A stretch of 64,000 nucleotides of DNA from an uncultured Eubacteriales bacterium. GTDB taxonomy: Bacteria > Bacillota > Clostridia > Oscillospirales > Oscillospiraceae. Under the pieces are notes generated by a model. That model saw only the letters and a program-made list of their open reading frames with translations, did no database searches and was not told the DNA's origin. This document shows positions 43,030 to 51,263 of this stretch, piece by piece (the first letter of the stretch is position 1; the number at the start of each line of letters is the position of its first letter). A program made the position numbers and the translations under genes. The stretch lies in contig URLO01000004.1 of the NCBI GenBank assembly GCA_900548625.1, forward strand, positions 16,640 to 80,639. The letters are read 5' to 3'.

Positions 43030-43317
43030 TTAACCCCCTTGGTTTTGACTGTTGAATTTTTGACCATATGCGGCCAATTCCCTTCGTAATTCGCTGTTGA
43101 GTACCTTGTCGCCGTTGCGAATCTTCTCGGCGACTCGTGTGTCTGTCTGAGAGATCTTCTCGACATGCTTGCGTTTTTTCCGCTTGGGCTGTTCGACCCG
43201 GCGGCCCTTGCCGTCCGCGATGTAGACATATTCCCCATCCGTGTCCAGCACGAAGAAGAACTGTCCCTGATCGCGTCCAGCCTTTGACGCTACTATGTCA
43301 GCTTTGGATATGTCCAT
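43030..43317 (-). CDS. KOW-domain RNA-binding protein (L14e-like)
   Basis: The 95-residue product starts MDISKADIVASKAGRDQGQFFFVL, a KOW-like strand pair, and has DGEYVYIADGKGRRVEQPKRKKRKHV. It matches the small protein found between map and infA in many Clostridia, related to the archaeal/eukaryotic L14e fold. It may bind ribosomal RNA; the role is not known. The ATG lies 2 bp after the map stop, and the stop directly precedes infA. Confidence 0.85.
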   Translation of the reverse strand: MDISKADIVASKAGRDQGQFFFVLDTDGEYVYIADGKGRRVEQPKRKKRKHVEKISQTDTRVAEKIRNGDKVLNSELRRELAAYGQKFNSQNQGG

Positions 43318-43319
43318 AT

Positions 43320-44075
43320 TCAAAGACCCTCTGTGACGGTGAGAATTTCCGGCTCGCCGTCGGTAATCAGAATGGTGTTTTCGTAGTGAGCTGCGAGCTT
43401 GCCGTCGGCGGTCACCGTTGTCCAACGGTCCTTCAGGATTCTTACATCATAAGCGCCCTGCGTGACCATCGGCTCCACGGCGATCGTCATACCCTTGACA
43501 AGTCTCGGCCCTCTGCCCGGATTTCCAAAGTTCGGTACCTCAGGTTCTTCATGCATCTGCTCGCCGACGCCGTGACCTACGAAGGCGCGCACCACGCCAA
43601 ACCCATGCTTCTCAACATACGTCTGGACGGCATGACCGATGTCGGATACCCGGCATCCCTGACGTGCGAATTGGATTCCCTCAAAAAAACTCTGTCTGGT
43701 TACCGAAATGAGCTTCTGTGCCTCGGGAGAGATTTCCCCGCAGGCATAGGTGGCGGCGCAGTCACCAACGAATCCTCCCCACGTTGCGCCCACATCGACC
43801 GACACGATGTCGCCCTCCTTCAGGACCCGTTTTCCGGGAATCCCGTGGATGACCACTTCGTTGACGGAGATGCAGGTGCTTGCGGGGAAGCCTCCGAACC
43901 CGAGAAAGGTCGGAATGGCTCCCTGCGACACGATAAAATCGTGAACTGCTCTGTCGATCTCTCCAGTGGTGACGCCGGGCCTTACCATATCGCCTGCCAA
44001 GGCACGCGCTGCCGCGGTAATTTTACAGGCCTTGCGCATCACTTCGAGCTCGCGCTCATTCTTGATTGAGATCAT
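43320..44075 (-). CDS. map: Methionine aminopeptidase, type I
   Basis: The 251-residue product has the metal ligands of the pita-bread fold: VSVDVGATWGGFVGDCA (two Asp), VGHGVGEQMHEEPEVPN (His) and AVEPMVTQG (Glu), plus a late Glu in HYENTILIT. It removes the initiator Met from nascent proteins. Its start overlaps the adk stop (ATGA). It has no N-terminal SH3-binding or zinc extension. Confidence 0.97.
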   Translation of the reverse strand: MISIKNERELEVMRKACKITAAARALAGDMVRPGVTTGEIDRAVHDFIVSQGAIPTFLGFGGFPASTCISVNEVVIHGIPGKRVLKEGDIVSVDVGATWGGFVGDCAATYACGEISPEAQKLISVTRQSFFEGIQFARQGCRVSDIGHAVQTYVEKHGFGVVRAFVGHGVGEQMHEEPEVPNFGNPGRGPRLVKGMTIAVEPMVTQGAYDVRILKDRWTTVTADGKLAAHYENTILITDGEPEILTVTEGL

Positions 44076-44710
44076 TCCGCCGCACCCAGAGCCTTCAAGA
44101 TATCCTGAGAAGCTTTTTCGATCGGCTGATCACCCTCGACGAGTCTCAGGATACCGAGCTTCTCATAGAACTCTTTCAGGGCTTCCGTCTCTGCGTGGAA
44201 CACGCGCAGACGGTTTTTGACCGTCTCCGGCGCGTCGTCCTTGCGAGTGACAAGCTCGCCGCCGCACAGATCGCAGACGCCCTCTTTTTTGGGCGGGTTC
44301 GCAACGATGTGGAAGCTTGCGCCGCAGCTGCCGCACACGCGGCGGCCGGTCATGCGCGCTTCGATCACAGCGTCGTCGATCTCGATGGACACGACACGGT
44401 CGAAATGAATGCCGGCGTCTTCAAGCGCCTGCGCCTGCGGGATCGTGCGCGGCACACCGTCGAGGATGTAGCCGTTCGCACAATCCGGCTGCGCGACTCG
44501 CTCGCGGACGATGCCGATGATGACATCGTTCGGAACGAGCTTACCAGCGTCCATGAAGCCCTTGGCCTTCAGACCGGTCTCGGTCCCGTTTTTGATTGCT
44601 TCGCGGAGGATGTTGCCGGTCGAGATCGTGGGAATGCTCAGCTTCCGGCTGACGATCTCTGCCTGTGTTCCCTTACCGGCGCCCGGGGCGCCCAAAAGGA
44701 TCAGCTTCAT
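44072..44710 (-). CDS. adk: Adenylate kinase
   Basis: The start at 44,710 gives MKLILLGAPGAGKGTQAE, with the P-loop at residues 7-15. The lid carries CGSCGASFHI and CDLCGG, the four-cysteine zinc site of Gram-positive enzymes. The 212-residue protein balances AMP, ADP and ATP. It lies between secY and map and overlaps map by 4 bp. Confidence 0.97.
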   Translation of the reverse strand: MKLILLGAPGAGKGTQAEIVSRKLSIPTISTGNILREAIKNGTETGLKAKGFMDAGKLVPNDVIIGIVRERVAQPDCANGYILDGVPRTIPQAQALEDAGIHFDRVVSIEIDDAVIEARMTGRRVCGSCGASFHIVANPPKKEGVCDLCGGELVTRKDDAPETVKNRLRVFHAETEALKEFYEKLGILRLVEGDQPIEKASQDILKALGAAE

Positions 44711-44724
44711 AGTGTTTCCTCCGA

Positions 44725-46005
44725 TCACTCAAGGAAGCCCTTGTAGTGACGCATCAGCATCTGCGCCTCAAGGCTCTTGACCGTCTCAAGCGCAACACCG
44801 ACTACGATGATGACGGAAGTACCGCCGATGGAGAGGGTGGTGTCCTTGATGATGATGCCAACGATGATGGGCAGAAGCGCGATGACCGCGAGATACAGAG
44901 CGCCAAACAGGGTGATCTTGTTGATGACCTTGAAGATGAAGTCGGACGTGGGCTTGCCCGGACGGAAGCCGGGGATGAAGCCGCCGTTCTTCTTCAGGTT
45001 GTTGGCGATCTCGATGGGGTTGAACTGGATCGTCGCATAGAAGTAGCTGAATGCGATGATCAGGAAGAAGTACACGATGATATACACCGCGCTCTTCGTG
45101 TCAAATACATAGGTGTTCATCCATGCCCAGAAACCGGACGCCGGCGCACCCACAAACGCCATGATGGTGGCGGGCAGCGTTGCGATGGACTGAGCGAAGA
45201 TGATCGGCAGAACGCCGGACATGTTGACCTTGATCGGCAGATTGGTCGACTGACCACCGTACATCTTCCGGCCGACGACGCGCTTGGCGTACTGGACGGG
45301 GATACGGCGCTCGGAATTGCTGATGAACACGATGAACATCACGATCGCGAGCATGCCGACAACCATCAGAATGGCAACATACCACTTGAGGCTGAACAGG
45401 CTGCTGACCATGGACGGAACACGCGAGACGATACCGGCGAACAGGATCATGGAGATGCCGTTGCCGATGCCGAACTGGTCGATCTGCTCGCCAACCCACA
45501 TCAGGAAGGCGGCGCCGGCCACGAAGGTCATGACGATGACCATGCCGCTCACAAAGCTCGTCTGCTCCAGGATGCTGTACTGCGCGCTGGCGTTCTTCAG
45601 CATGATGTAGTAGGCGATGCCCATCAGCAGGCTCAGGCCGACCGTCGTATAACGGGTGATCTTCTGGATCTTCTTCTTGCCCTCTTCGCCTTCGTCCTTG
45701 GCAAGACGCTCAAGAGCGGGAATGGCGATGCAGAGCAGTTCGATGATAATGGATGCGTTGATGTACGGCTGGATGCCGAGCGCAAACACGGTCGCGTTGG
45801 AGAATGCCGAGCCGGACATTGCGTTGTACAGACCAAGGACAGTGTTGGAAAGCTGCTGGGTGTAGTAGTTGTTGAGGACATCAACATTGATATACGGCAC
45901 AGGAACGCAGCTGCCAAGTCTGTAGATCAGCAGAACAAACAGCGTAAAGAGGATCTTCTTCCGAAGTTCGGGGATCTTCCATGCGTTGCGGAGTGTAGTA
46001 AACAC
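44725..46005 (-). CDS. secY: Protein translocase subunit SecY
   Basis: The 426-residue product has ten membrane segments. It contains ALGIQPYINASIIIELLCIAIPALERL, QIDQFGIGNGISMILFAGIV and GGFIPGFRPGKPTSDFIFKVINKITLFGA, all SecY signatures. It forms the Sec channel in the membrane. The stop of rplO directly precedes it, as usual in the spc operon. Confidence 0.98.
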   Translation of the reverse strand: MFTTLRNAWKIPELRKKILFTLFVLLIYRLGSCVPVPYINVDVLNNYYTQQLSNTVLGLYNAMSGSAFSNATVFALGIQPYINASIIIELLCIAIPALERLAKDEGEEGKKKIQKITRYTTVGLSLLMGIAYYIMLKNASAQYSILEQTSFVSGMVIVMTFVAGAAFLMWVGEQIDQFGIGNGISMILFAGIVSRVPSMVSSLFSLKWYVAILMVVGMLAIVMFIVFISNSERRIPVQYAKRVVGRKMYGGQSTNLPIKVNMSGVLPIIFAQSIATLPATIMAFVGAPASGFWAWMNTYVFDTKSAVYIIVYFFLIIAFSYFYATIQFNPIEIANNLKKNGGFIPGFRPGKPTSDFIFKVINKITLFGALYLAVIALLPIIVGIIIKDTTLSIGGTSVIIVVGVALETVKSLEAQMLMRHYKGFLE

Positions 46006-46446
46006 TTACACCACCTCAGCCTTTCCGCCCGCCTTTTCGATTTTTTCCTTAGCAGACTCGGAGAAGGCTGCCGCCTTCACGGTGACGTTGACAGTAACAT
46101 TGCCGTTGCCGAGAACCTTCAGACCATTGGGGCAGGAGTGCAGGATTCCCTTTTCGATCAGAGCTTCCGCGTCGACGACCGCGCCGTTTTCAAACCGGTT
46201 GAGGCAGGCGACGTTGACAGCCGTCAGAGGCTTTGCGAAAATGTTGTTGAAGCCGCGCTTCGGGATGCGGCGTGCCAGAGGCATCTGGCCGCCTTCAAAG
46301 CCGATGCGGGTTTTGCCGCCGGAGCGAGCCTTCTGGCCCTTGTGTCCACGACCAGCAGTCTTGCCGTTGCCCGTTGCGGTGCCGCGGCCCTTGCGCTTGT
46401 CTACGTGGGTAGAACCCATAACCGGAGCAAGTTCGTGCAGATTCAT
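46006..46446 (-). CDS. rplO: Ribosomal protein L15
   Basis: The 146-residue product begins MNLHELAPVMGSTHVDKRKGRG and has a Gly/Lys/Arg-rich extension (GNGKTAGRGHKGQKARSGGK) that reaches into the 23S rRNA. The stop is immediately before secY. Confidence 0.98.
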   Translation of the reverse strand: MNLHELAPVMGSTHVDKRKGRGTATGNGKTAGRGHKGQKARSGGKTRIGFEGGQMPLARRIPKRGFNNIFAKPLTAVNVACLNRFENGAVVDAEALIEKGILHSCPNGLKVLGNGNVTVNVTVKAAAFSESAKEKIEKAGGKAEVV

Positions 46447-46459
46447 CTACTTGTCCTCC

Positions 46460-46642
46460 TTATTGTTCTTCCGTGACCTGAAGCAGATAGCCGATCTTGG
46501 CGATCTTGCCGCGAGTCTGGGTGTTGTCAGGCTGAACAGTTTCCTGACCGATCTTGCGCAGGCCGAGGGAGTGCGCAGTTGCGATGTGCTTTTCAAGACG
46601 GCCATTGAGGCTCTTGACCAGCTTAATTCTAAGATTCGCCAT
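46460..46642 (-). CDS. rpmD: Ribosomal protein L30
   Basis: The start at 46,642 gives MANLRIKLVKSLNGRLEKH and 60 residues, the normal length; the open frame upstream overlaps rpsE. AAGGAGG precedes this ATG. It contains LGLRKIGQETVQPDNTQTRGKIAKIGYLLQV. Confidence 0.97.
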   Translation of the reverse strand: MANLRIKLVKSLNGRLEKHIATAHSLGLRKIGQETVQPDNTQTRGKIAKIGYLLQVTEEQ

Positions 46643-46655
46643 TTCAGAGTCCTCC

Positions 46656-47174
46656 TTAACCGACGATTTCTTCGACGCTCTTGCCTCTGATGCGAGCAAC
46701 CTCGGCTGCATCACGCAGGCTCATGAGACCCTGCATCGTTGCCTTGACAACGTTCTGCGGGTTGTTCGAGCGCAGGCACTTTGCACGAATGTTGGAAATA
46801 CCGACCGCTTCCATGACGGCACGGACAGCGCCGCCGGCGATGATACCGGTACCTTCGCGAGCCGGCTTGAGCATGACTCTGCCGGCGCCGAATGCGCCGA
46901 TGACTTCATGGGGAATGGTGGTGCCGTCGAGCGTGATCTTGGTCATGTTCTTCTTGGCGTCCGCAATGCCCTTGAGGATCGCTTCGGAAACTTCCGCTGC
47001 CTTGCCCAGGCCGTAGCCCACGGTGCCCTTGCCGTCGCCGACAACGACCAGAGCGGAGAACTTCATGACACGGCCGCCCTTGACGGTCTTGGAAACACGG
47101 TTGAGATAGACGACCTTCTCGATGAACTCGGGAGCGTTGTCCTCTCTCGGTGCTCTGTCTCTATTGTAAGCCAT
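46656..47174 (-). CDS. rpsE: Ribosomal protein S5
   Basis: The 172-residue product has LNRVSKTVKGGRVMKFSALVVVGDGKGTVGYGLGKA, the double-stranded RNA-binding part, and a C-terminal domain with GTGIIAGGAVRAVMEAVGI. S5 lies at the mRNA entry and affects accuracy. Confidence 0.98.
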   Translation of the reverse strand: MAYNRDRAPREDNAPEFIEKVVYLNRVSKTVKGGRVMKFSALVVVGDGKGTVGYGLGKAAEVSEAILKGIADAKKNMTKITLDGTTIPHEVIGAFGAGRVMLKPAREGTGIIAGGAVRAVMEAVGISNIRAKCLRSNNPQNVVKATMQGLMSLRDAAEVARIRGKSVEEIVG

Positions 47175-47192
47175 TACTTTTTCCTCCTCCGA

Positions 47193-47552
47193 TCAGAATT
47201 CCAGGCCGCCTTCGCGGGCGCCTTCAGCAAGCTCTGCCACACGACCGTGATAGATGTAACCGCCACGATCGAACACGACAGTGTCGATGCCCTTTGCCTT
47301 TGCGCGCTCTGCAACGAGCTTGCCGACCTTGCGGGCAGCTTCCTTGTTGCCGGTGGCGCCTTCGAAATCCTTATCCAGAGTGGAAGCGGATGCCAGCGTG
47401 ACGCCATTGACGTCGTCAATGATCTGTGCGTAGATGTTCGCATTGCTGCGATAAACGTTCAGGCGAGGTCTTTCGGAAGTGCCGGTGATCTTGCCGCGCA
47501 CTCTGGTATGACGCTTCATACGCTGTGCGTTCTTATCAAAAGTCTTAACCAT
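47193..47552 (-). CDS. rplR: Ribosomal protein L18
   Basis: The 119-residue product has KRHTRVRGKITGTSERPRLNVYRSN and ends with DRGGYIYHGRVAELAEGAREGGLEF. It binds 5S rRNA. It lies 17 bp after rplF. Confidence 0.98.
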   Translation of the reverse strand: MVKTFDKNAQRMKRHTRVRGKITGTSERPRLNVYRSNANIYAQIIDDVNGVTLASASTLDKDFEGATGNKEAARKVGKLVAERAKAKGIDTVVFDRGGYIYHGRVAELAEGAREGGLEF

Positions 47553-47569
47553 TATGCAGCACCTCCTAA

Positions 47570-48115
47570 TTATTTCTTACCGCCGGCCTTGCCCTCTTTA
47601 TGACGGAGGACTTCATCGGCGTACTTGATGCCCTTGCCCTTGTAGGGTTCAGGCGGTCTCTTGGCTCTGACGTTGGCAGCAAACTGGCCAACCTTCTGCT
47701 TGTCGATGCCGTGGATGATGACCTTGTTGGGAGCCGGAACCTCAACGGTGATGCCGTCGATCTCTTCCATGTTCACAAGGTGAGAGAAACCAAGGTTCAT
47801 AACGAGCTTGTTGCCTTCCTTGGAAGCTCTGTAGCCGACGCCGTTGATCTCGAGCTCCTTCTTGAAGCCCTCGGTCACGCCGACGACCATGTCATACACC
47901 AGCGTGCGGGTCAGACCGTGCAGGCTCTTGTGGAGCTTGTCTTCGGACGGACGACCAACCGTAATGACATTGCCTTCATGCTTGATGATCATTTCAGGAC
48001 GCATGGCCTGCGTCAGCGTACCCTTCGGGCCCTTGACGGTCACGACGTTGTTTTCGCCGATGGTCACGTCAACACCTGCGGGAACGGTAATGGGCATTCT
48101 GCCGATTCTAGACAT
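47570..48115 (-). CDS. rplF: Ribosomal protein L6
   Basis: The 181-residue product begins MSRIGRMPITVPAGVDVTIG and has the C-terminal signature RAKRPPEPYKGKGIKYADEVLRHKEGKAGGKK. L6 sits at the factor-binding stalk base. Confidence 0.98.
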   Translation of the reverse strand: MSRIGRMPITVPAGVDVTIGENNVVTVKGPKGTLTQAMRPEMIIKHEGNVITVGRPSEDKLHKSLHGLTRTLVYDMVVGVTEGFKKELEINGVGYRASKEGNKLVMNLGFSHLVNMEEIDGITVEVPAPNKVIIHGIDKQKVGQFAANVRAKRPPEPYKGKGIKYADEVLRHKEGKAGGKK

Positions 48116-48130
48116 AGTTCAATACCCTCC

Positions 48131-48529
48131 TTACCAAACGAACGCGAGGACTTCGCCGCCGACATGGTTCGCACGAGCGGCCTTGTCAGTCATGACGCCC
48201 TTGGATGTGGAAATAATAGCGACGCCGAGGCCCTTGAGGACCTTGGGCAGCTCGTCAGCACCGGCGTAGACGCGCAGACCCGGCTTGGAGACTCTGCGCA
48301 GGCCGCTGATGACCTTCTCTTTGCCCGCGAGGTACTTCAGAGTGATTCTGATGATGCCCTGCGTGCCGTCGTCGACGATCTCATAGGCCTTGATGTAGCC
48401 TTCGTCGAGCAGGATCTGTGCGATGGCCTTCTTCAGGTTGGAAGCAGGAACATCGACTTTCTCGTGCTTTGCCGTGTTTGCATTCCGGATACGGGTCAGC
48501 ATATCGGCAACGGGATCGGTGATTTGCAT
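48131..48529 (-). CDS. rpsH: Ribosomal protein S8
   Basis: The 132-residue product begins MQITDPVADMLTRIRNANTAKHE and ends TSKGVMTDKAARANHVGGEVLAFVW. S8 binds helix 21 of 16S rRNA and often regulates the spc operon. An unusual ~350 bp non-coding block lies between its start and rpsN upstream. Confidence 0.98.
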   Translation of the reverse strand: MQITDPVADMLTRIRNANTAKHEKVDVPASNLKKAIAQILLDEGYIKAYEIVDDGTQGIIRITLKYLAGKEKVISGLRRVSKPGLRVYAGADELPKVLKGLGVAIISTSKGVMTDKAARANHVGGEVLAFVW

Positions 48530-48537
48530 TGTTTTTT

Positions 48538-48889
48538 CCTCCTAGTTTGAAGTTACCGCTTGTGCGGTTGAGGTGGCGAGGTATCACGACCAATCTCTTG
48601 CGGACCGAAGCCCGATTGCCCGTGACCTTTCGTCATCCTTAATTTTATCGTTGGAGGGCGGCTTTCGCCGCCCTGGCGATAACAAAGAACAGTGTGCGCT
48701 TTCGCGCGCTTCACGCCCCTGCCCAGTCGCATGAGGGCAGCTCGGTGAAGATTTTCGTGCAAGACAAGGCATGTAGCCGACGCTTACACATCCCATTCGG
48801 GGAAAGATTTTTTCGCTGGGCAAGGTCTGGACGCGGCGGCGTATTTATTATACGCCGAGGCGGCGCAACGCAGTATTACGCGAAAAGAT
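48538..48889 (-). other. ~350 bp non-coding block inside the spc operon
   Basis: rpsN and rpsH are normally a few bases apart, but here 360 bp separate them. The block holds a GAGGGCGGC/GCCGCCCT hairpin (48,654-48,675), a CGGCGTAT/ATACGCCG hairpin (about 48,836-48,857) whose loop side carries TATAAT on the minus strand, and distant CTTGCCCAG-type arms. An open minus-strand frame (48,584-48,823) has no ribosome site or family. It looks like an inserted repeat or a structured RNA segment. Confidence 0.6.
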
Positions 48890-49075
48890 TTACCAGGACG
48901 CCTTGCGGACGCCGGGGATCTCACCCTTATACGCCAGCTCGCGGAAGCAGATACGGCAAACGCCGTAGTCGCGCAGGTAAGCGTGGGGACGGCCGCAGAT
49001 CTTGCAGCGGTTGTAGTAGCGGGTGGAGAACTTGGGTTCTTCCTTCTGCTTGAGAATCATTGCTTTTCTAGCCAT
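48890..49075 (-). CDS. rpsN: Ribosomal protein S14, zinc-ribbon type
   Basis: The 61-residue product has two Cys-x2-Cys pairs (CKICGRPHAYLRDYGVCRIC), marking the short zinc-binding type Z. It begins MARKAMILKQKEEPKFSTR. It lies 16 bp after rplE. Confidence 0.97.
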   Translation of the reverse strand: MARKAMILKQKEEPKFSTRYYNRCKICGRPHAYLRDYGVCRICFRELAYKGEIPGVRKASW

Positions 49076-49091
49076 TCGTCAAATCCTCCAA

Positions 49092-49634
49092 TCAAGCGTA
49101 GAACGGAGCGCCGACCAGAGTCAGCAGTTCCTTGGCTTCTTCGTCGGTCGATGCGGTGGTGCAGATGCAGATATCCATGCCGCGGATCTTGTCGACCTTG
49201 TCGTATTCGATTTCAGGGAAGATCAGCTGTTCCTTAAGACCAAAGGCATAGTTGCCGCGGCCGTCGAAGGAGTTGGGGTTGATGCCGCGGAAGTCGCGGA
49301 CACGGGGCAGCGCCACGTTGAACAGACGGTCGAGGAACTCCCACATGCGGTCGCCGCGGAGGGTGACCTTGACGCCGACGGTCTCGCCTTCACGAACCTT
49401 GAAGTTCGCAACGGACTTACGGGCCTTGGTGGTGATGGGCTTCTGGCCGGTGATGGTGCCGATGTCCTTGCAGATGGCCTCGATCTCCTTGGCATTGCCC
49501 TTGGACTCACCGCAGCCAACGTTCACGATGACCTTGCTGAGCTTGGGGATCTGCATGGTGCTCTTGTACTGGAACTTGTTCATCAGAGCGGGAGCGATTT
49601 CTTCATTGTACTTTACTTTCAGTCTAGCAGCCAT
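49092..49634 (-). CDS. rplE: Ribosomal protein L5
   Basis: The 180-residue product has LSKVIVNVGCGESKGNAKEIE, GQKPITTKARKSVANFKVREGE and VALPRVRDFRGINPNSFDGRGNY. L5 binds 5S rRNA and contacts the P-site tRNA. Confidence 0.98.
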   Translation of the reverse strand: MAARLKVKYNEEIAPALMNKFQYKSTMQIPKLSKVIVNVGCGESKGNAKEIEAICKDIGTITGQKPITTKARKSVANFKVREGETVGVKVTLRGDRMWEFLDRLFNVALPRVRDFRGINPNSFDGRGNYAFGLKEQLIFPEIEYDKVDKIRGMDICICTTASTDEEAKELLTLVGAPFYA

Positions 49635-49651
49635 TATTCAGAACCTCCCTC

Positions 49652-49957
49652 TCAAATCGTCTCGCCGCACTTTTTGCAGACGCGGACTTTGTTGCCGTCA
49701 ACGACCTTGTATGCGGGGCGGGTAGCCTTGCCGCACTTCGGGCAGACGCGCATGACCTTGCTGGCATACATGGGGATCTCACGGCGGATGATGCCGCCTT
49801 CCTCACCCTGCTTTCTGGGCTTGACATGGCAGGTGGCGACGTTGACGCCCTCTACGATGACCTTGCCGGAAGCGGGCATAGCCTCGAGGACCTTACCCTT
49901 CTTGCCCTTGTCCTTGCCGGACAGGACGATGACGGTATCGTTTTTCTTAATGTTCAT
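49652..49957 (-). CDS. rplX: Ribosomal protein L24
   Basis: The 101-residue product begins MNIKKNDTVIVLSGKDKGKKGKVLEA, a KOW motif, and ends with a CPKCGKATRP and CKKCGETI pair of Cys-x2-Cys sites that could bind zinc, as in many Gram-positive L24 proteins. L24 starts large-subunit assembly. Confidence 0.98.
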   Translation of the reverse strand: MNIKKNDTVIVLSGKDKGKKGKVLEAMPASGKVIVEGVNVATCHVKPRKQGEEGGIIRREIPMYASKVMRVCPKCGKATRPAYKVVDGNKVRVCKKCGETI

Positions 49958-49972
49958 CTCTTGGTCCCCCCA

Positions 49973-50341
49973 TTAAACAGTTTCGGGCGCCAGCGAGCAG
50001 ATCTTCATGAAACCAGCGTCACGAAGCTCTCTTGCAACCGGCCCAAAGATACGGGTTCCGCGAGGGCTGTTGTCGTCCTTGATGAGGACAGCGGCATTCT
50101 CGTCGAAACGAACGTAGGTGCCGTCCACGCGGCGGGTACCCTTCACGGAGCGGACGATAACGGCCTTGACGACCTCGCCCTTCTTGACCGTGCCGTTCGG
50201 AGCAGCCTTGCGGACAGAGCAGACGACAACGTCGCCGATGTTCGCGTACTTGCGGCGGGTGCCGCCGAGGACACGGATGCACTTAATTTCCTTGGCGCCA
50301 GTGTTGTCGGCAACCTTCAGATAAGTTTCGCTTTGAATCAT
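49973..50341 (-). CDS. rplN: Ribosomal protein L14
   Basis: The 122-residue product begins MIQSETYLKVADNTGAKEIKCIRVLGG and has RPRGTRIFGPVARELRD-like sequence near the end (SPRGTRIFGPVARELRD). L14 is in the subunit interface. Confidence 0.98.
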   Translation of the reverse strand: MIQSETYLKVADNTGAKEIKCIRVLGGTRRKYANIGDVVVCSVRKAAPNGTVKKGEVVKAVIVRSVKGTRRVDGTYVRFDENAAVLIKDDNSPRGTRIFGPVARELRDAGFMKICSLAPETV

Positions 50342-50353
50342 GTTGGTGCCTCC

Positions 50354-50617
50354 TTACTTAGCCTTTTCGATGATCACTACAAGTCTCCATCTCTTGTCCT
50401 TGGACAGAGGACGGCACTCCATGACCTTGACGGTATCGCCGATGCCGGCGGTGTTGTTCTCGTCATGGGCCTTCAGCTTGTAGGTTCTCTTGATGATCTT
50501 GTTGTACAGCTTGTGCTGCACGCTCGTCTCGATCGCGACCACGATTGTCTTGTCCATCTTATCGGAGACAACGGTACCAACCCTGGTCTTGCGGAAAGCT
50601 CTGGTATTTTCACTCAT
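50354..50617 (-). CDS. rpsQ: Ribosomal protein S17
   Basis: The 87-residue product has RVGTVVSDKMDKTIVVAIE and IGDTVKVMECRPLSKDKRWRLVVI, the OB-fold signature of S17. Confidence 0.98.
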   Translation of the reverse strand: MSENTRAFRKTRVGTVVSDKMDKTIVVAIETSVQHKLYNKIIKRTYKLKAHDENNTAGIGDTVKVMECRPLSKDKRWRLVVIIEKAK

Positions 50618-50631
50618 TTGCTTTTTCCTCC

Positions 50632-50829
50632 TCAGTTCTTGGTCTCGTTCTCACGAATAATAGTCTTGATGCGGGCAATATCTTTCTTGACGACTGCGAT
50701 CTGCAGGGGGTTGTCAAGCTGATTGGTCGCATGCTGCATTCTCAGCATGAACAGGTTCTTCTTCAGCTCCACCAGCTTCGCATCCAGCTCAGCGGCAGAC
50801 ATTTTGCGGATTTCGTTTGCCTTCATCAT
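50632..50829 (-). CDS. rpmC: Ribosomal protein L29
   Basis: The 65-residue product has MKANEIRKMSAAELDAKLVELKKNLFMLRMQ and ARIKTIIRE, two helices typical of L29. Two adjacent ATGs begin the frame; the first overlaps the rplP stop (TAATG). Confidence 0.97.
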   Translation of the reverse strand: MMKANEIRKMSAAELDAKLVELKKNLFMLRMQHATNQLDNPLQIAVVKKDIARIKTIIRENETKN

Positions 50830-51263
50830 TATTCACCACCATTCTCGGATACAGGGGCTTCTTTGGCGATGATCTTCGTCTTGATGGGCAGCTTGTGCTG
50901 CGCCAGACGCAGAGCCTCACGTGCTTCCTCTTCGGGAACACCGCCGATTTCGAACATGACCTTCTGATTCTTGACAACTGCTACCCAGTACTCGGGTGCG
51001 CCCTTACCGGAGCCCATACGGACGCCGAGCGCCTTCTTGGAAACAGGCTTGTCGGGGAAAATCTTGATCCAGACCTGACCGCCACGCTTGGTGTAACGGG
51101 TCATAGCGACACGAACCGCCTCGATCTGATTGCCGGTGATCCAGCCCGGTTCGCAGGCCTGGATACCGAATTCGCCGTAGGAGACCTTATTGCCACGGGA
51201 AGCAGCGCCCTTCATGCGGCCTCTCTGAACACGACGGTATTTGGTTCTTTTGGGCATCAACAT
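50829..51263 (-). CDS. rplP: Ribosomal protein L16
   Basis: The 144-residue product begins MLMPKRTKYRRVQRGRMKG and has GKGAPEYWVAVVKNQKVMFEIGGV. L16 contacts the A-site tRNA elbow. Its start overlaps the end of rpsC. Confidence 0.98.
   Translation of the reverse strand: MLMPKRTKYRRVQRGRMKGAASRGNKVSYGEFGIQACEPGWITGNQIEAVRVAMTRYTKRGGQVWIKIFPDKPVSKKALGVRMGSGKGAPEYWVAVVKNQKVMFEIGGVPEEEAREALRLAQHKLPIKTKIIAKEAPVSENGGE

Noticed and set aside
44746..46476. 576-codon plus-strand frame opposite secY and rplO
   Set aside because: Asp/Arg/His-rich shadow of secY.
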